Below, in pieces: positions 1 to 11,261 of a stretch of 64,000 bases of DNA; position 1 is the first letter of the stretch; every line of letters starts with the position of its first letter. The stretch lies in the NCBI GenBank assembly GCA_964030785.1, contig OZ034970.1, forward strand, positions 17,914,911-17,978,910. The letters run 5' to 3'. Both the position numbers and the translations under genes were made by a program. The notes beneath the pieces are model-generated. The model saw nothing but the letters and a program-made list of their open reading frames with translations. It ran no database searches and had not been told where the DNA came from. Source of the stretch: Siderastrea siderea. Taxonomy: Eukaryota; Cnidaria; Anthozoa; Scleractinia; Rhizangiidae.

Positions 1-1235
1 ATCCATTCCTCTGGTAAGTGCCCTCTAAATTTGCGCCTAGCTAGTTGCACGTAAGGGCAACGTTTATGCCACCCAGAGATACACTCTTTTTTCCTTGTCG
101 ACCTTGCCTTTAACGCACCTCGTGAACGAGTTCAAAACAGGTTTGAGAGAGAATTTAGATCAAACTGCAAAACATTCCTTGAAGAAATTTGGAAGGCAGT
201 CGGGTAAATCACTGATGCCAAAATTGCTGTGCAAAAGAAGTTTACCACCATAACCTTTCAAGAAATAGGTCAGCGCTTGTTTCTAAGGGCTTTCAAAATA
301 TTCAAAATATTTCTTTGGACACAATGCGCTGTGTGTCAATCAGTGATTGAATATGTGGCATTTTTAACCCACCATTCTTGTGGTAGTCATGGGGGGCAAG
401 GCACTTGATTTTATCCTTCCCTTTCCAGGTGAAGTTACAAACGATAGAATTAACTTGTTTTATTTCATTTTAAGGAAGGCAAATGAGAAATGCACGAAAC
501 ATAAATTTAGGTATGACATATGTTTTCAAAATTTGAATTTTTCCAAAAAGGGTGAGATTTCTCCATTGCCACTCTTTCAAAGCGATTTCAGTATTTCATA
601 AAAATTAAGTTCCTGTCTTTTTAACAAGTCATAAGTGAAATAAACTCCAAGAATCTTTATGGATTTATTAACTTTCTTGATGCTTATGTGTGGGGGTTCA
701 TCATCCCTGTAGTTACTCCCAAACCATAGAGCTTCAGTCTTCTCTTCAATCAACTTCAACCCAGATAATATTCCCATGCACAATGTAGTCGTACAGAAGT
801 TCATACTCATATTTGGTAGTATCAAGGTTGTTAATGTTCCTTTCTGATGGATGGATATTACACTGCAAGTCGCATTCCTTAATTTTCCGTTCAGTTTCGG
901 CCAGATGGTTTCTACATTCTCTAGCTTTTTTCTTGCTCTATTTCATTGAAAATTGCTTTATTCTGTACTTAAGTCCCATAGGACGTGTTTGTCCTTTACA
1001 TCATTGAATTCATCAAGCCACTCAGGATGTTTGGAGGTGGTGAGATGAACGTAAGTAGCATCATCTAAAAGACTAGATTTAAATCACCAATAAGAAGGAC
1101 CAAAAGGTTGTCTATTTATACTATTTAGCATCAGAGTAACTGCCGAGTTATCTACCGTTATGGCAGGAATAAATTCGTTATTGTACTTGTTTTTACTGCA
1201 TCGTCTTCATTTTACTTTGCCATTGAAACGCCCAT
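1..1235 (-). pseudogene. L1-like non-LTR retrotransposon remnant
   Basis: Reading the minus strand gives fragments of an L1-type ORF2 in the right order. A piece of the linker before the reverse transcriptase (HPEWLDEFNDVKD-like, near 960-1010) is followed by the end of the RT domain (SGLKLIEEKTEALWFGS then ILGVYFTYD, 577-800), then the C-terminal region (FTWKGKDKIKCLAPHDYHKN-like near 370-470). The core RT between the first two pieces is missing, and several stops and frame changes are present. The fragments resemble the longer L1-like element at 42270-47530, especially at GLKLNETKSE and LGVHFTYD, so both probably belong to related families. The copy stops at the left end of the CACTA-like element. 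It is dead sequence with no promoter or tail visible. Confidence 0.75.
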
Positions 1236-1236
1236 T

Positions 1237-1247
1237 CCCTTGCAAAA
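1237..1247 (+). repeat. Left TIR of the CACTA-like element
   Basis: CCCTTGCAAAA, exact inverted match to 11262-11272. It is followed within 45 bp by the TTCTAGAA array, mirroring the other end. Confidence 0.75.
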
Positions 1248-1280
1248 TGAAATTCTAGCTTTTTGAGAAGATCTGGAATT

Positions 1281-1308
1281 TTCTAGAAATTTCTAGAAAT
1301 TTCTAGAA
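1281..1308. promoter_or_regulatory. Left subterminal TTCTAGAA array (heat-shock-element-like)
   Basis: Three copies of the palindrome TTCTAGAA begin at 1281, 1291 and 1301, exactly 10 bp apart. With the AT spacers this forms an uninterrupted TTCnnGAAnnTTCnnGAA series, the consensus bound by heat-shock factor. Looser variants of ctggaatt/ttccag type continue to about 1540. Subterminal repeats are also typical transposase-binding sites in CACTA elements, so that is the competing explanation. Confidence 0.6.
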
Positions 1309-1935
1309 AATGACAGTTTTTATTTCAGAAGCAGTTCGTTTTTCCAGTTTATGACAGCTTTGTTTTCTGTCAGAAGCTGGAATTATCTGGAATGTGATCT
1401 AGTCTTCCAGGCATTGTCAGAAAATGAAAGCTTTTTCCAGCTTTCATTTCTTGCAAGACTTATTGAAAAGTGCAGATGTATAACTCCGAGCTCATTTACA
1501 TTATAATAAGTGAAAGAAATTTCCAGCTTTTTCCAGATTTTGTGGACTGTCTTCTCTGAAAGCTAAATTTATATTAAAAAAGTTCTAAGTATGCAAAAAT
1601 TAAAAGCCAAGGAAAAATTTAAAACATTTTCTAGTCAGGAACAGATTTTTCTGATACCTTGGGACAGATATATCCGATACCTTGTTACTTGTTTTGTCTG
1701 AGGGATGACAAATTTGGGCAGCATTCCAAAAGGCACGTGAACCTATATAAATTTTCACTCCCCCTGATTATATACACGTAACTCCTCGGGCTTTTAACAT
1801 GATAGGTCCTCATAAACAAAATTTCATTTTTTTTTTCACAATAACTTTTAATGCTACACTGACAAACTCTTTCTTGCAAGACAAATGGTTCAACTGGCTA
1901 TGAATTCAAAAAGGAAAATAAAATAACAATAGTTC

Positions 1936-4900
1936 TTAACGGCAGTGGCCACAAAAATTTGGTGCCCTAGCCACACAGATGTGATTTGAATTCCCAGAAA
2001 GATAAATAATTTTTTCAAGTATGCAATCCACTGGCACAACAGAGTACTTATTGTCTTCTCCAGTTATCCTCAACAAATGCCTTGGTTTTCCATGCATCAG
2101 AAATGGTTTATCAAAATCCAAAAGAAGACGCTTAATAACGGCAAAAACAGTTTTTACATCCCTTTCACACAAAAAGTACTCAACAAAGGCCATGTAGTTC
2201 CCTCCACTGTCCTGAATTAGAACTGCAAATCCACAATGTTTTTTCATCCTCTCATAAAGTCTGGAATAAATGACATGGCCATTGACAATAATGCGCTTGG
2301 CTTGAAGAAAAACTGGCCTATTTACACAATTTGGGCCAAGCAAAGAGCATGTTTGGTTGTATATTTCATTGTCAACAGTCCACTTCCTAAGAGCACCAGC
2401 TACTTGACAGTTTGCTGCTTTTTTAACATTTTGTAGGCTTCTCTCTCCAGAAAGCATTTGCTGTGCAAATGATTGTATTTTCTTGTCTGCAATTAAATGT
2501 AAGTTTGCTTGAAGGCTGTTTTGTGCATACAGCATCCAAATCAGCTGACGACATTGGTTTCCAGTGCCATGAACACAGTCGAGCAAGGCTCCATTCAAAT
2601 CCTCAAAAGGAAAGCATGAACATGCCCACAATGGACCCCATGCCTGTACATATGTCACTAAATGAGCTCCAACATTGTGTACATTGAGACTGCAATTAGC
2701 ATCGCCATAAAGAACTTGGTGATTCTTGTAAAAGTTAGAGAACATATCTCTGGCTAAATCCAGCAAAGGAGGTGTAATGTTGTCTCCAAGCAGTATGTAC
2801 ACACCCTCTACTAGGCTAGCAAAATGTTGAAGGTACCTTTCAGGTAAAATATCAATCAGACTAGGAACTGAATAGTATAAAAGCCATGCTTGTAGCTCAG
2901 ATGCTTTGAAGTAAGCACGGCTAATTTCCAATTGTCTAGGTAGTCTCTGAATAAAATCCGGTGGCTTCATGTTTTTTAATCGCTTGTCAATAGCTTTCAC
3001 CTTGTGTCCAATGAACCAGGGCTTTTTAAATTTGGTTGAGGACAACCAGAAGTTAAGAAATTGTTTGGTTACCCCAAGTAGAACACCATGCATATAGTCT
3101 GGGACTATTCCAAGTACCAAGTCAAACCAAGGTAGCTTTGCTAAGGGAGTGACATCGTGGAACCCTTTCACTCTTTGGCCAGATTGGAGTGCAGATAATG
3201 AATTCTCCAACACACTTTCACTGGTTCTCATAGGAGCAGGTGGGTCTTTGAAAGGGTAGGAACGTGTATGGCCTTTGCCTTGACGAGTAGTAAACCCTTC
3301 TTCCTCACAAGTAATGCAGCCATTAATGCCATTATGATGACTCATGGATAGAAGATATGCTTTGGCTTGCAAGTCATTACTACCTAGTGATAACATAAGT
3401 CTTGGATGACACTTGTTCATAATGGTAAAACCCTTATACTTAAGTCGGATAAGGTCATCTGTAAATGCTTCAAAAAAAGTGGAAAACCTTGGCTTTCCTT
3501 TCCCTTGCCATAATCCCCACATAATCATATTTTTCTTTGCGAACCGTTCCTCTGGGGGAAGTTCATTCACAGCAAGAAAAACAGGCCAAATATTGACCTT
3601 GGAAGACTTGTATAATGGAATTCCATCAGTGTTGAATAGTAAAGTTAAATTATCATTTTTTGTGAGAAATCCCCCATTTTCCTTCATTTTCTTATATTCA
3701 GTTCCGTCAATAATGTCCCTGACATTGCATGAAGATGGAATGTTTTTGTATTCCTGAATTTTTGTCCAAATGCCACCACGTTCCAAAAGTCTGGTTAGCT
3801 GCTGTTCAACAGAAACAGTCACAAAGTATAGATTTCTCTGCTTTTTAGTCTGATTGCTTATACCTCCACGATAACACAATCCCATGCATTGGTTTCCTCC
3901 ATCATCTTTTGTATTACATTGATAAATACTCTCATCCCTTGGAAAAACTGAAAAGCATTTGCCACAATAATCATATACATTTACAATACAATCTCCTAGA
4001 GTTTCTTTGACTTGATTTAGGGTCAAAGATTGCAGATTGGCATTTTCCGGAGCCACCAGTTTAAGGAGATCCAGAAGATCAACAGAAGCAGAGCCATTCA
4101 GTTTATGTTTGGCAATGTAAGACAAAATTACAATGCTGAGTTTTTCTTCTTCGCTAAAGTCCTTGAAAGGGCCATTACTGACTTGTCCATCAGATTTATC
4201 CTTAAGTTCTTCACAGTCTGATTCATCACTGGACGAAGGTTCTGTTTCAGAAGAGCTGTAGTCAGTGGCCGTGTCATCAGCTGATGAACATTCTGAGTCT
4301 GATGTGTATGAATCATCAGTGGAACTTATGGGGTTGATAATTAAATTTGAATGAAGGTTATCAAAGCTATCGTTCTGATTGTTTTCCAAATATCCATCTT
4401 CCGTGGAAGATTCATGTGGCTTATTTTGCCAACTTGTGTTGGCTCCGGAATTCTGCTCTTCTGTCTCTCTTAAAATTGACTGAAAGAAGCATGGAGTGGA
4501 GCTTGCTCCTTCAGTTACTAGTAGAGGTTCCTTATCACTAACTGGGCAACTCTCAGAAATGTTCAAACTTGAACAGGGTGAAGAACAGACTTGTTCAGAA
4601 ACAAAATATCCATCAGCAGAACGCTTTCTGTTTCTCCACAATGTTGTTCGTGAGTTGTAAGTTTGTTTGTTGGCCTGTTGAAGGTTTGTTTTGCCATGAC
4701 TTTTCTCTAAATGCGAAATAATTCTCTGCTTGGAAGAAAGCAAATTGTTGCAAACACAGCACTTCCACTTTAGTAAGCCATCAGCTGACGTAATGCAGGT
4801 AAAGTCGGGGTGATTAACATGAACAGAGTTCATATGCTGATCAAGATTCCTCTTGGACACAAGTGTCTTGCCACAAACGTTGCACAACCATTTTTCCTCA

Positions 4901-5424
4901 TCTCCGTTTGCGCCACCTCGCAATCTTAAAACAGGTCGTGCTTCTTGTCCGATAATGTCGCTGCCTTGGTTTTTCTTCGCTCTTAAATTGAAGTAAGCTT
5001 CTCGTGTGCAACGCTTGCCTTTGATACGAGAAAACAATGCTTGACTGAAATTTGTTTCTATGGCTGAAGGTTTGTTGCGAAAGCACAAAGATGATAAGGC
5101 TGTCTTGAAAATCATCAAATGATAAAGGACCTTAATATCCTTGAAGTTTGTCATTTTGAAGTATTCCTCCGGTGACTCGAACACCGGAATAGCCATTCTG
5201 GGAAAGTTGTCTTCATGTTTGGCCAGCAGTTCGCGATGAAGATAGCGATGCATCAAATAATGAATTTCCCAGCTATTTGAAACAGAACAAAACTCCTGAA
5301 AATACACAATAACATCGGGGAATGTCTGGAAAAACAGCTTGTTGGAGATGAACGATATCTCTTCCACAAGAGAATTTCCCCCAGTGCTTTTGAAAGCCTC
5401 GAAATCTTTGCTGAGAACCGCCAT
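1936..5424 (-). CDS. CACTA-type (Tnp2-like) transposase, 1162 aa
   Basis: A single uninterrupted frame starts at ATG 5424 in an AAAATGGCGG context. The N-terminal region has two C2H2-like zinc fingers (about residues 175-245: CNVCGKTLVSKRNLDQHMNSVH-type and CCVCNNLLSSKQR...H...H). A long acidic, serine-rich linker follows (about 290-420). The catalytic region carries NTDGIPLY (Asp near residue 600), DYMHGVLLG (Asp near 776) and FPFEDLNGAL (Glu near 941), in the order expected for the DDE residues of the transposase_21 (Tnp2) family. A CxxC pair (CITCEEEG) lies between the first two. No stop or frameshift is present, unusual in this window. It is transcribed away from the BEN gene and shares the 484-bp gap at 5425-5908. 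The role is inferred as cutting and joining at the element ends. Confidence 0.88.
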   Translation of the reverse strand: MAVLSKDFEAFKSTGGNSLVEEISFISNKLFFQTFPDVIVYFQEFCSVSNSWEIHYLMHRYLHRELLAKHEDNFPRMAIPVFESPEEYFKMTNFKDIKVLYHLMIFKTALSSLCFRNKPSAIETNFSQALFSRIKGKRCTREAYFNLRAKKNQGSDIIGQEARPVLRLRGGANGDEEKWLCNVCGKTLVSKRNLDQHMNSVHVNHPDFTCITSADGLLKWKCCVCNNLLSSKQRIISHLEKSHGKTNLQQANKQTYNSRTTLWRNRKRSADGYFVSEQVCSSPCSSLNISESCPVSDKEPLLVTEGASSTPCFFQSILRETEEQNSGANTSWQNKPHESSTEDGYLENNQNDSFDNLHSNLIINPISSTDDSYTSDSECSSADDTATDYSSSETEPSSSDESDCEELKDKSDGQVSNGPFKDFSEEEKLSIVILSYIAKHKLNGSASVDLLDLLKLVAPENANLQSLTLNQVKETLGDCIVNVYDYCGKCFSVFPRDESIYQCNTKDDGGNQCMGLCYRGGISNQTKKQRNLYFVTVSVEQQLTRLLERGGIWTKIQEYKNIPSSCNVRDIIDGTEYKKMKENGGFLTKNDNLTLLFNTDGIPLYKSSKVNIWPVFLAVNELPPEERFAKKNMIMWGLWQGKGKPRFSTFFEAFTDDLIRLKYKGFTIMNKCHPRLMLSLGSNDLQAKAYLLSMSHHNGINGCITCEEEGFTTRQGKGHTRSYPFKDPPAPMRTSESVLENSLSALQSGQRVKGFHDVTPLAKLPWFDLVLGIVPDYMHGVLLGVTKQFLNFWLSSTKFKKPWFIGHKVKAIDKRLKNMKPPDFIQRLPRQLEISRAYFKASELQAWLLYYSVPSLIDILPERYLQHFASLVEGVYILLGDNITPPLLDLARDMFSNFYKNHQVLYGDANCSLNVHNVGAHLVTYVQAWGPLWACSCFPFEDLNGALLDCVHGTGNQCRQLIWMLYAQNSLQANLHLIADKKIQSFAQQMLSGERSLQNVKKAANCQVAGALRKWTVDNEIYNQTCSLLGPNCVNRPVFLQAKRIIVNGHVIYSRLYERMKKHCGFAVLIQDSGGNYMAFVEYFLCERDVKTVFAVIKRLLLDFDKPFLMHGKPRHLLRITGEDNKYSVVPVDCILEKIIYLSGNSNHICVARAPNFCGHCR

Positions 5425-5908
5425 TTTGAAAGTTGTGATTGAATGTCACATGACCAGAGAGGTGGCTCGTTTCCAGACTCACCTCCGACTTGTTTCAGAA
5501 AGTAATCAAAGATGGCGGCTTCAGGATGCGTTCATGTGGAAAACGATGTAGAAATCATATGTAAAGGGAAATTAAGTTTAATATTGTATTTGATGTTTTA
5601 TTTTCAAGGCAGTTTATCTTAATGCAAAGCGAAAAAAGACCAGGATATACGCAGCGACGACGAAATGACAAGAATTTCACAAGTTTTCGGCGTCTGTTTA
5701 ATCCATAAACAAGAATTTCACACGTTATGTTCTCAGCCAATCCAAAGCGATGTTGATCTTGTAGTTCAAACACACCGCCTGATGAAAAGCTTCCGCCAGA
5801 TTTGAATTTGACTGCACACGTTGCTGATATCTGCGTGGTTCATGCACATTCATTTCTTCACGTGGTCGACGCGATTGCCGTAATTCTCATCCCTCTTCAT
5901 CTTGAAGC
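5425..5908. promoter_or_regulatory. Divergent promoter region between transposase and BEN gene
   Basis: This 484-bp gap separates the two start codons and no other coding signal was seen in it. It must hold the upstream elements of both genes if the element is self-sufficient. No clear TATA box was identified, and no TTCTAGAA copy occurs here, so those arrays are end-specific. Confidence 0.5.
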
Positions 5909-8900
5909 ATGTCAAAACAAAACAAGTACGTTGTTGTTGATTGGGGTTCATGGGGAATCGAGGTCCAGAGTTCTTCAAAGATTATAATCGCTGATGCAAA
6001 CGTTAAAGAAGGAGACGATTGTTCGTTGCAAGGAACAGATCCAGCAACCAAGAGGCCGATGTTGTTTCATGGACAAATTCTTGCAATTTTCGGTAAGTTT
6101 ATACCCAAGCTGTTTGTTCTTCACGATTGATCATATTTTGTGTGACCAAAGTCGTTTTAGTTCATCTGTTTTATGACGTTTATTTACTCTTCTGGATGGA
6201 TATTTTTTGTGAATGGAAATGCTAAATTTTTCCTGGGGGAAATGTCAACCACCAAAGGTGTTTTAGTATTGAATGATTTCTGATAGCGGTGACGGCTTCA
6301 AAAGGCCATTTTGTCATTTTGTGCAAGCTTCAAAGAAGTTTTGTTATGCTTTCTGTCCCGTGAATAGTCCGTAAAAACCTTATCCTAAACTAAGTATTTA
6401 CATATATTTAAAAACACTGATATAAAGGAATTCCCATGTTTCTGAGAGTAAGACCAGTCATGAGCATAAAGGCAACTGTTTGTGAAGTCCCTGTAAACTC
6501 TTATAATTCCTTGCAAGCTCTGGTTACATGTACATGTAGCTGCTGCAACATTTTTAGTCCCTGCAACAGGTTAAGTTAGATTCAGGTCAATAAGCTTCAG
6601 TACATTTTATTTCAGTGTTCGGTTCCTATAAAAATTGACCATTAAATAGAGAACACAATAAAATCCAACTCCATTGGGAAGGTGCCTGTAGCCACTTCTT
6701 ACTTCTCATAAGTACAGGGCAATCTAGCCCTTACAGTAAATTAAAGAAGGAGGAGTAAGCTTAAGTACTGGCCTCTTAATAACACAAGGTGATCGCTTCC
6801 ATTTCACTATGCATGCATGTTTCAACTCAAATTTGGTTTGGATCATGTTCAGTTCACTACCGGTACATGCAAAGGTTGAAAAAGAACCAGCGGTTACATG
6901 TATATTATTCCAAGGGGAAGAATGGATCACACAGGTAGAAAATAAGACATACAGGCATAATATACAGGTGGTACAATCTAGCAGGTTACTTTTGTTTTAT
7001 AGGAAGCAAAAAGGAAGCAGAAAGAAAAGTGAATGAACTAGTTCGCCCACAAGTCCAAGAAAAGGAACCAGCCATCGATGCACCTCGGCCCCGACGAGAA
7101 CCAAAGCCAACAAAGAAAAAGCTTGCAGAATTGGAGAATGAGCAAGATGACTGCCAAGAGCCTAAAAGAAAGCATGCCAGAAAAGGGTCAGGTCTGACGC
7201 GATCCGAAGGTCGAGACAGTGAAGAGCCGAAGGGGGAAAAGGCTGGAAAAGAACAAGAGGTGCGTCGGAAAAAAACTACTGCACAGAAGAAAAAGGCTGA
7301 CTCTAAAGATGATAGTGAAATTATTGCTGTTGCAAATTTACAGCGAGTGCAGAATTTGCTTGAGCGAAGGCAAAATATAGATGCTGATTATGTCCGCCCA
7401 ACTCAGGTAGTTGATGTGGATGAAGCGATTGAAGCGAAGGAAACTGACCAGTGGCAAGATGCTGGTACTGCAAGTGCACCAACCCTCACAGCAACCTCAA
7501 GATCAACATTCTCATCGCCGTTAACAACTTCAACTCCTTCGCATTCTTATGGAAGGCCTTACAAATCTGCAGTATCAAGGGGCCATTCTTCAGTGTCCAG
7601 TCTTACCCAATTCATGCCCGCTAATAAAGCAAGTGTACCGGTATTATCATCACCTGATGCTCTACAGCAGAAACCACAGCAGGAATTTTCTATTTCCGAA
7701 AGTTTAAGTCATTGTTCTGACTATGATGTGTCAGATTTAGACTTGGCCATGGATTGCTCATTCAGCAGCACAAATTTGCACCAGCTGCAAACAGCTCATG
7801 CTCACATGGTCCCAAGAGATGGCAGCTGGCAAGGAATGTCACCACTCCAAGGTGTAAGCAACCTTTGCACAAATTGCCAGCCTGTACTGGAATCACTAAG
7901 CAGGAGACTTAGCATTTTGGAAGCAGACGTTGAAAAATTGAGAAGAAAGCAAAGAAAGGTAAGTAACCTGTAATGGTTAAAGTCACAGTTGGGCTTTTTT
8001 CACTGTAAAATATTAAAAGGTATATAGATCACTGAGGCAGCTAAAAGAATATATCACTATTGAAGGAGTGGGAGTGGGAGTGTGGAAAGGGGATTCCCTA
8101 CGATTCATTGTGTTTATTATTCACAGTAATTTAAATCTTGTAGGACTCAACCTTCATAGGCAGCGGAGCAGGGGGGACTGTAGCCCCCCCCCCCCCCCAA
8201 AACGAAAAAATATCGTAAGCGCAGTGTAAAATTGGTTTGTCAAGATATTCCGTCTCGCGAGTGAGTTCAAACATCTTCGAAACTTCTTTGGAAGTCTTCG
8301 GGGAAACTTCGTTTATCTTTGGAAGCGTTCGTATGGCCTTCGAACAACAATTGGAGAATCTTCGGTCTAGAAACTTCGCAGAAAACAAAAAGTTCCTAGA
8401 AAGGAAAAAAGTTGCTCCAAATATGAAAACCTGCCGAGTATTTTTGGGACAGTCTTAGCCCCCCCACGTTCCAAAATGCTCCGCTGCCTCTGACCTTACT
8501 ACATTCCATGCCTATACAAGGTTAAACAAGCTTTTCGAAAACTAAATTACAATGAAACTGGACAGAACAAATGACAAAAAGACTGCAGTGTTAAAATTAC
8601 CCTCGATTTGCAACCATCGGTCATTCACATGGTACCCTTAATTCTCAACAAAAGATAGACTCTTTCTTCTAAACTGACCATTTTCAAGTTGCCTTAGTTT
8701 AAACCTCTGTTTAAAAGACTGTTTGAGGCCTATACTGTAACTGCTAGCACTGTTTCCCTACTTGTAGGTTACAGTGGTTCTTAAGTACCGCAACATATCT
8801 ATATATGTATTTATACCATGCCATAGAAAATACAGCCAATCAGAATACAAGAAAGCCGTTGTATATTCGACGGTATTCCACCCAACCTTCCCATCATGCG

Positions 8901-10469
8901 CTGCGATCTTATTCTCGACGAAATTTAGTAAGCTTATTTTCTATGGCATGGTATAAAAAAGTTACACAACACTTTCTCGTGGTATACTATGGAATATCCC
9001 ACTTGTCACTTGTATTTTGTTGGTATACACACTCGCCTAAAGGCTCGTGTGTATACCGAGAAAATACAAGTGACTTGTGGGATATTCCATAGTATACCAC
9101 TCAAAAGCGTTACATAACTAGTATATATTGAATGACTGAAATTTACATTGTACATCTGTCATGAACTAAACACTATTTACTTTATTGCAGCATGGAAAGG
9201 ATACATCTGGAAATGAAGTCATACGAAAAGAAGACGAAAATGAAGAAAAATTCAATGGTCATAGCAAGGTACGCAGGGAACCATGATTCGTAAACATTTC
9301 AAAACTGCTTACCCTTCAATGCTATTCCCTTACTTGTAGGATTATTGGAGGGTCACCCAATGCTCTTATGTGAGAAATCTTTTGGGTGCCCAGATCTTTT
9401 AAAAGCTTTTGTGATAGCACAGTTTTACAAGTCACCCAAAGGCAAAAGTAAGTTTGCTAGGACAGCTCTGCTGGATTTTTCAAAACAGAACAAAACAAAA
9501 TAGTTAGAACAGGATGACAAACAATCAAACATGGGATGCTAGAATATACATCTACACGTAGTGTGCAGAGGCACACTGGCCTAATGGTTAGTGTGCTGGG
9601 CTCTGGATAGAGCGGTCCAGGTTCGACGCCTGGCCAAGACCAATGCATTGTGATTTTAGGCAACACACTTCACTCTCAAAGTCTCTCTCTTTAACTGGGT
9701 TTATAAATGGTTACTGGCAAAGGTTACTGCTAGAGGTAACCCTGCAGTGGACTAGCACCTCATCTTAAGTGGAGTAAAAAGTATCCTATAAGGTTCCATA
9801 ACAATTGCTTGTATACATATGTATGTGGTTAAATGGGAATAAATAAGGAACAATTATTCAACTGAGATACATTAAATTCTGAGGCATAAAAAAGCTAACA
9901 GAAATGATACATTTTATTTTTGTTGTTTCAGGAGGCATTAGTCAGCACAACAGAAGACCAATCTGATGCCAAATCAGCTACAGAGAAACTGGCTACACAT
10001 CTGTTTACAGTTGAAGAACTGTGCAGGTCGTCTGTCACTGGCTTCAAGTGTAACAAAGATTACGATGCAAGACCTGCACTAAGCCCAAGAAGGAGAGACC
10101 TGTTAGAAAGTAAGTTATTTACCATTACCTGTATCTTTTGTTTGTAGTACATGTAAATGATTCATTTTCTAATTTGTTCGAGTGCCTGTTTTACTTATGG
10201 AGGCTAATATTTTGTGAAAAACCAAATTTCAGTTGTTCTTTTTCCACTACTAATTTGTATTTTACGCCTGTAATACCTTTGCATTTTTACAAGTCTTAAT
10301 GTTAAGTTTTGTTTTCTGTTTCTCTTTTACAGGCATTGTGAAGAAGAAATTTGAAAACTCAACAAAATCATCTATAAGGAAGGACCTTGGTGTTTTCTTA
10401 AAGAAAACGAGGCAAAATAAAGAAAATAACAAGTTGAAACTCACAGTTAAAGAAAACATACAAATGTAA
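5909..10469 (+). CDS. BEN-domain protein of the CACTA-like element, five exons, ~510 aa
   Basis: Exons are 5909-6092, 7003-7958, 9191-9268, 9932-10109 and 10333-10469. Every junction has GT/AG and the phases (1, 0, 0, 1) keep one open frame to TAA at 10467. Residues 1-60 form a compact module (YVVVDWGSWGIEV... then KRPMLFHGQILAIFG), Tudor-like in feel but not assigned. A very basic, charged stretch follows (about 70-165), then a Ser/Thr-rich linker, a CxxC (NLCTNCQP) and a short coiled coil ending exon 2. Exons 4-5 encode a C-terminal BEN domain (about 425-510): ATHLFTVEELCRSSVTGF, then RPALSPRRRDLLESIVKKKF, matching the family's eL..ssvTG...RPaL...r...i...v...F pattern. BEN domains bind DNA or chromatin, so a role in binding element ends or controlling expression is inferred. 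Introns 2 and 3 host younger insertions without harming the frame. Confidence 0.82.
8158..8489. mobile_element. MITE with AGGCAGCGGAGCA ends in BEN intron 2
   Basis: AGGCAGCGGAGCA at 8158-8170 has its exact inverted partner at 8477-8489, enclosing 306 bp with a C15 run (8184-8198) and no transposase. It lies wholly inside intron 2 of the BEN gene. A clear target-site duplication was not found. The GC-rich ends next to C/G runs recall hAT-type MITEs, but the superfamily is uncertain. Confidence 0.6.
8808..9104. repeat. Two adjacent hairpins in BEN intron 2
   Basis: The first hairpin (about 8810-8957) has 21-nt arms built on ATACCATGCCATAGAAAATA and a CCAATCAG motif inside the left arm region. 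The second (8976-9104) has ~57-nt arms and a six-base loop. In the second, pairing is interrupted near the tip where both arms read CTCG on the plus strand (9032-9035 and 9044-9047). Another CTCG lies at its outer left edge (8976-8979). The pair could be one ~300-bp non-autonomous element. It has no coding potential. Confidence 0.7.
9565..9800 (+). mobile_element. tRNA-derived SINE in BEN intron 3
   Basis: The head has RNA polymerase III promoter boxes: A box TGGCCTAATGGTTAG at 9577-9591 and B box GGTTCGACGCC at 9620-9630, in a degenerate tRNA-like fold. The tail (to about 9800) includes CCTGCAGTGGACTAGCACC, reminiscent of a central domain shared by several invertebrate SINEs; that link is from memory and unverified. 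The anticodon arm is not a proper tRNA, so it is not called as a tRNA gene. Confidence 0.65.
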
Positions 10470-10958
10470 AATGGACTATATGAAACTATTTTGACTTTTA
10501 CCTCCTTTTTTTTCCAATTCAATAAGTAAGGTTAATGTTTTCTTGCCAACAAGAACAGTCAGTCTTTTTTGTGAATTGCTATGTAAATATCAAGCTACAG
10601 GTAGACATGGTTGAATTAAGATGTACATGTAAATATAATTGGAATACGTTCACATGATAATTATTGTCAGTACCAGTATACCATTTTTAAAGATTGCTCA
10701 CCAAGTTCATAATATTTTAATAAAATTCATTTAGCACTGATAATTTGTTTGCTTCAGTCAGTTTATTTTAAAGCTGGTCAGACTAAAATTTTTCTGACCA
10801 ACTCAAAGAACATTCCTTAAAAACATACCTACAGTAGAACCAGTGTAAGGGGTAGGTTATGTAAAAAAAACTGCTAAGGTAAGTTAGGAAATTCTGGAAC
10901 AGTCTGGAATGAAGGTAGTACTGATTACCTCAAAAGCATTCCCTGAAAAACTGGAAAA

Positions 10959-11248
10959 TTCTAGAAAAACCTAGAATTATGTTAAATAGGCTCATTTGAG
11001 TTCTTGAATATTCTAGAAAAATCTAGAATCCAACATTCTGTAAAAAGCTAGAAAAAACTGGAAGAAACTGGAATTGCTGCCAATTTAACATTTCTGGAAC
11101 AATTCTGGAATTTTCTATTCTAATTAGCATGTTTCATTAACATTCTAGAATTTTCTAGAAATTTCTAGAATGGAAAACTGGAAAATTCTAGAAATTTCTA
11201 GAAATAATTTCTGTAATAATTCTAGAAAAATTCTAGAAATTTCTAGAA
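10959..11248. promoter_or_regulatory. Right subterminal TTCTAGAA array (heat-shock-element-like)
   Basis: Ten copies of TTCTAGAA start at 10959, 11011, 11143, 11153, 11163, 11186, 11196, 11220, 11231 and 11241. Three runs keep a 10- to 11-bp period, giving TTCnnGAAnnTTCnnGAA. Degenerate ctggaa/ttctgg units lie between. This mirrors the left array but is denser. Confidence 0.6.
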
Positions 11249-11261
11249 TATTACAGATTTG

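Noticed and set aside
9565..9640. Functional tRNA gene
   Set aside because: A and B boxes are present but the anticodon arm is not a valid tRNA fold and a SINE-like tail follows.
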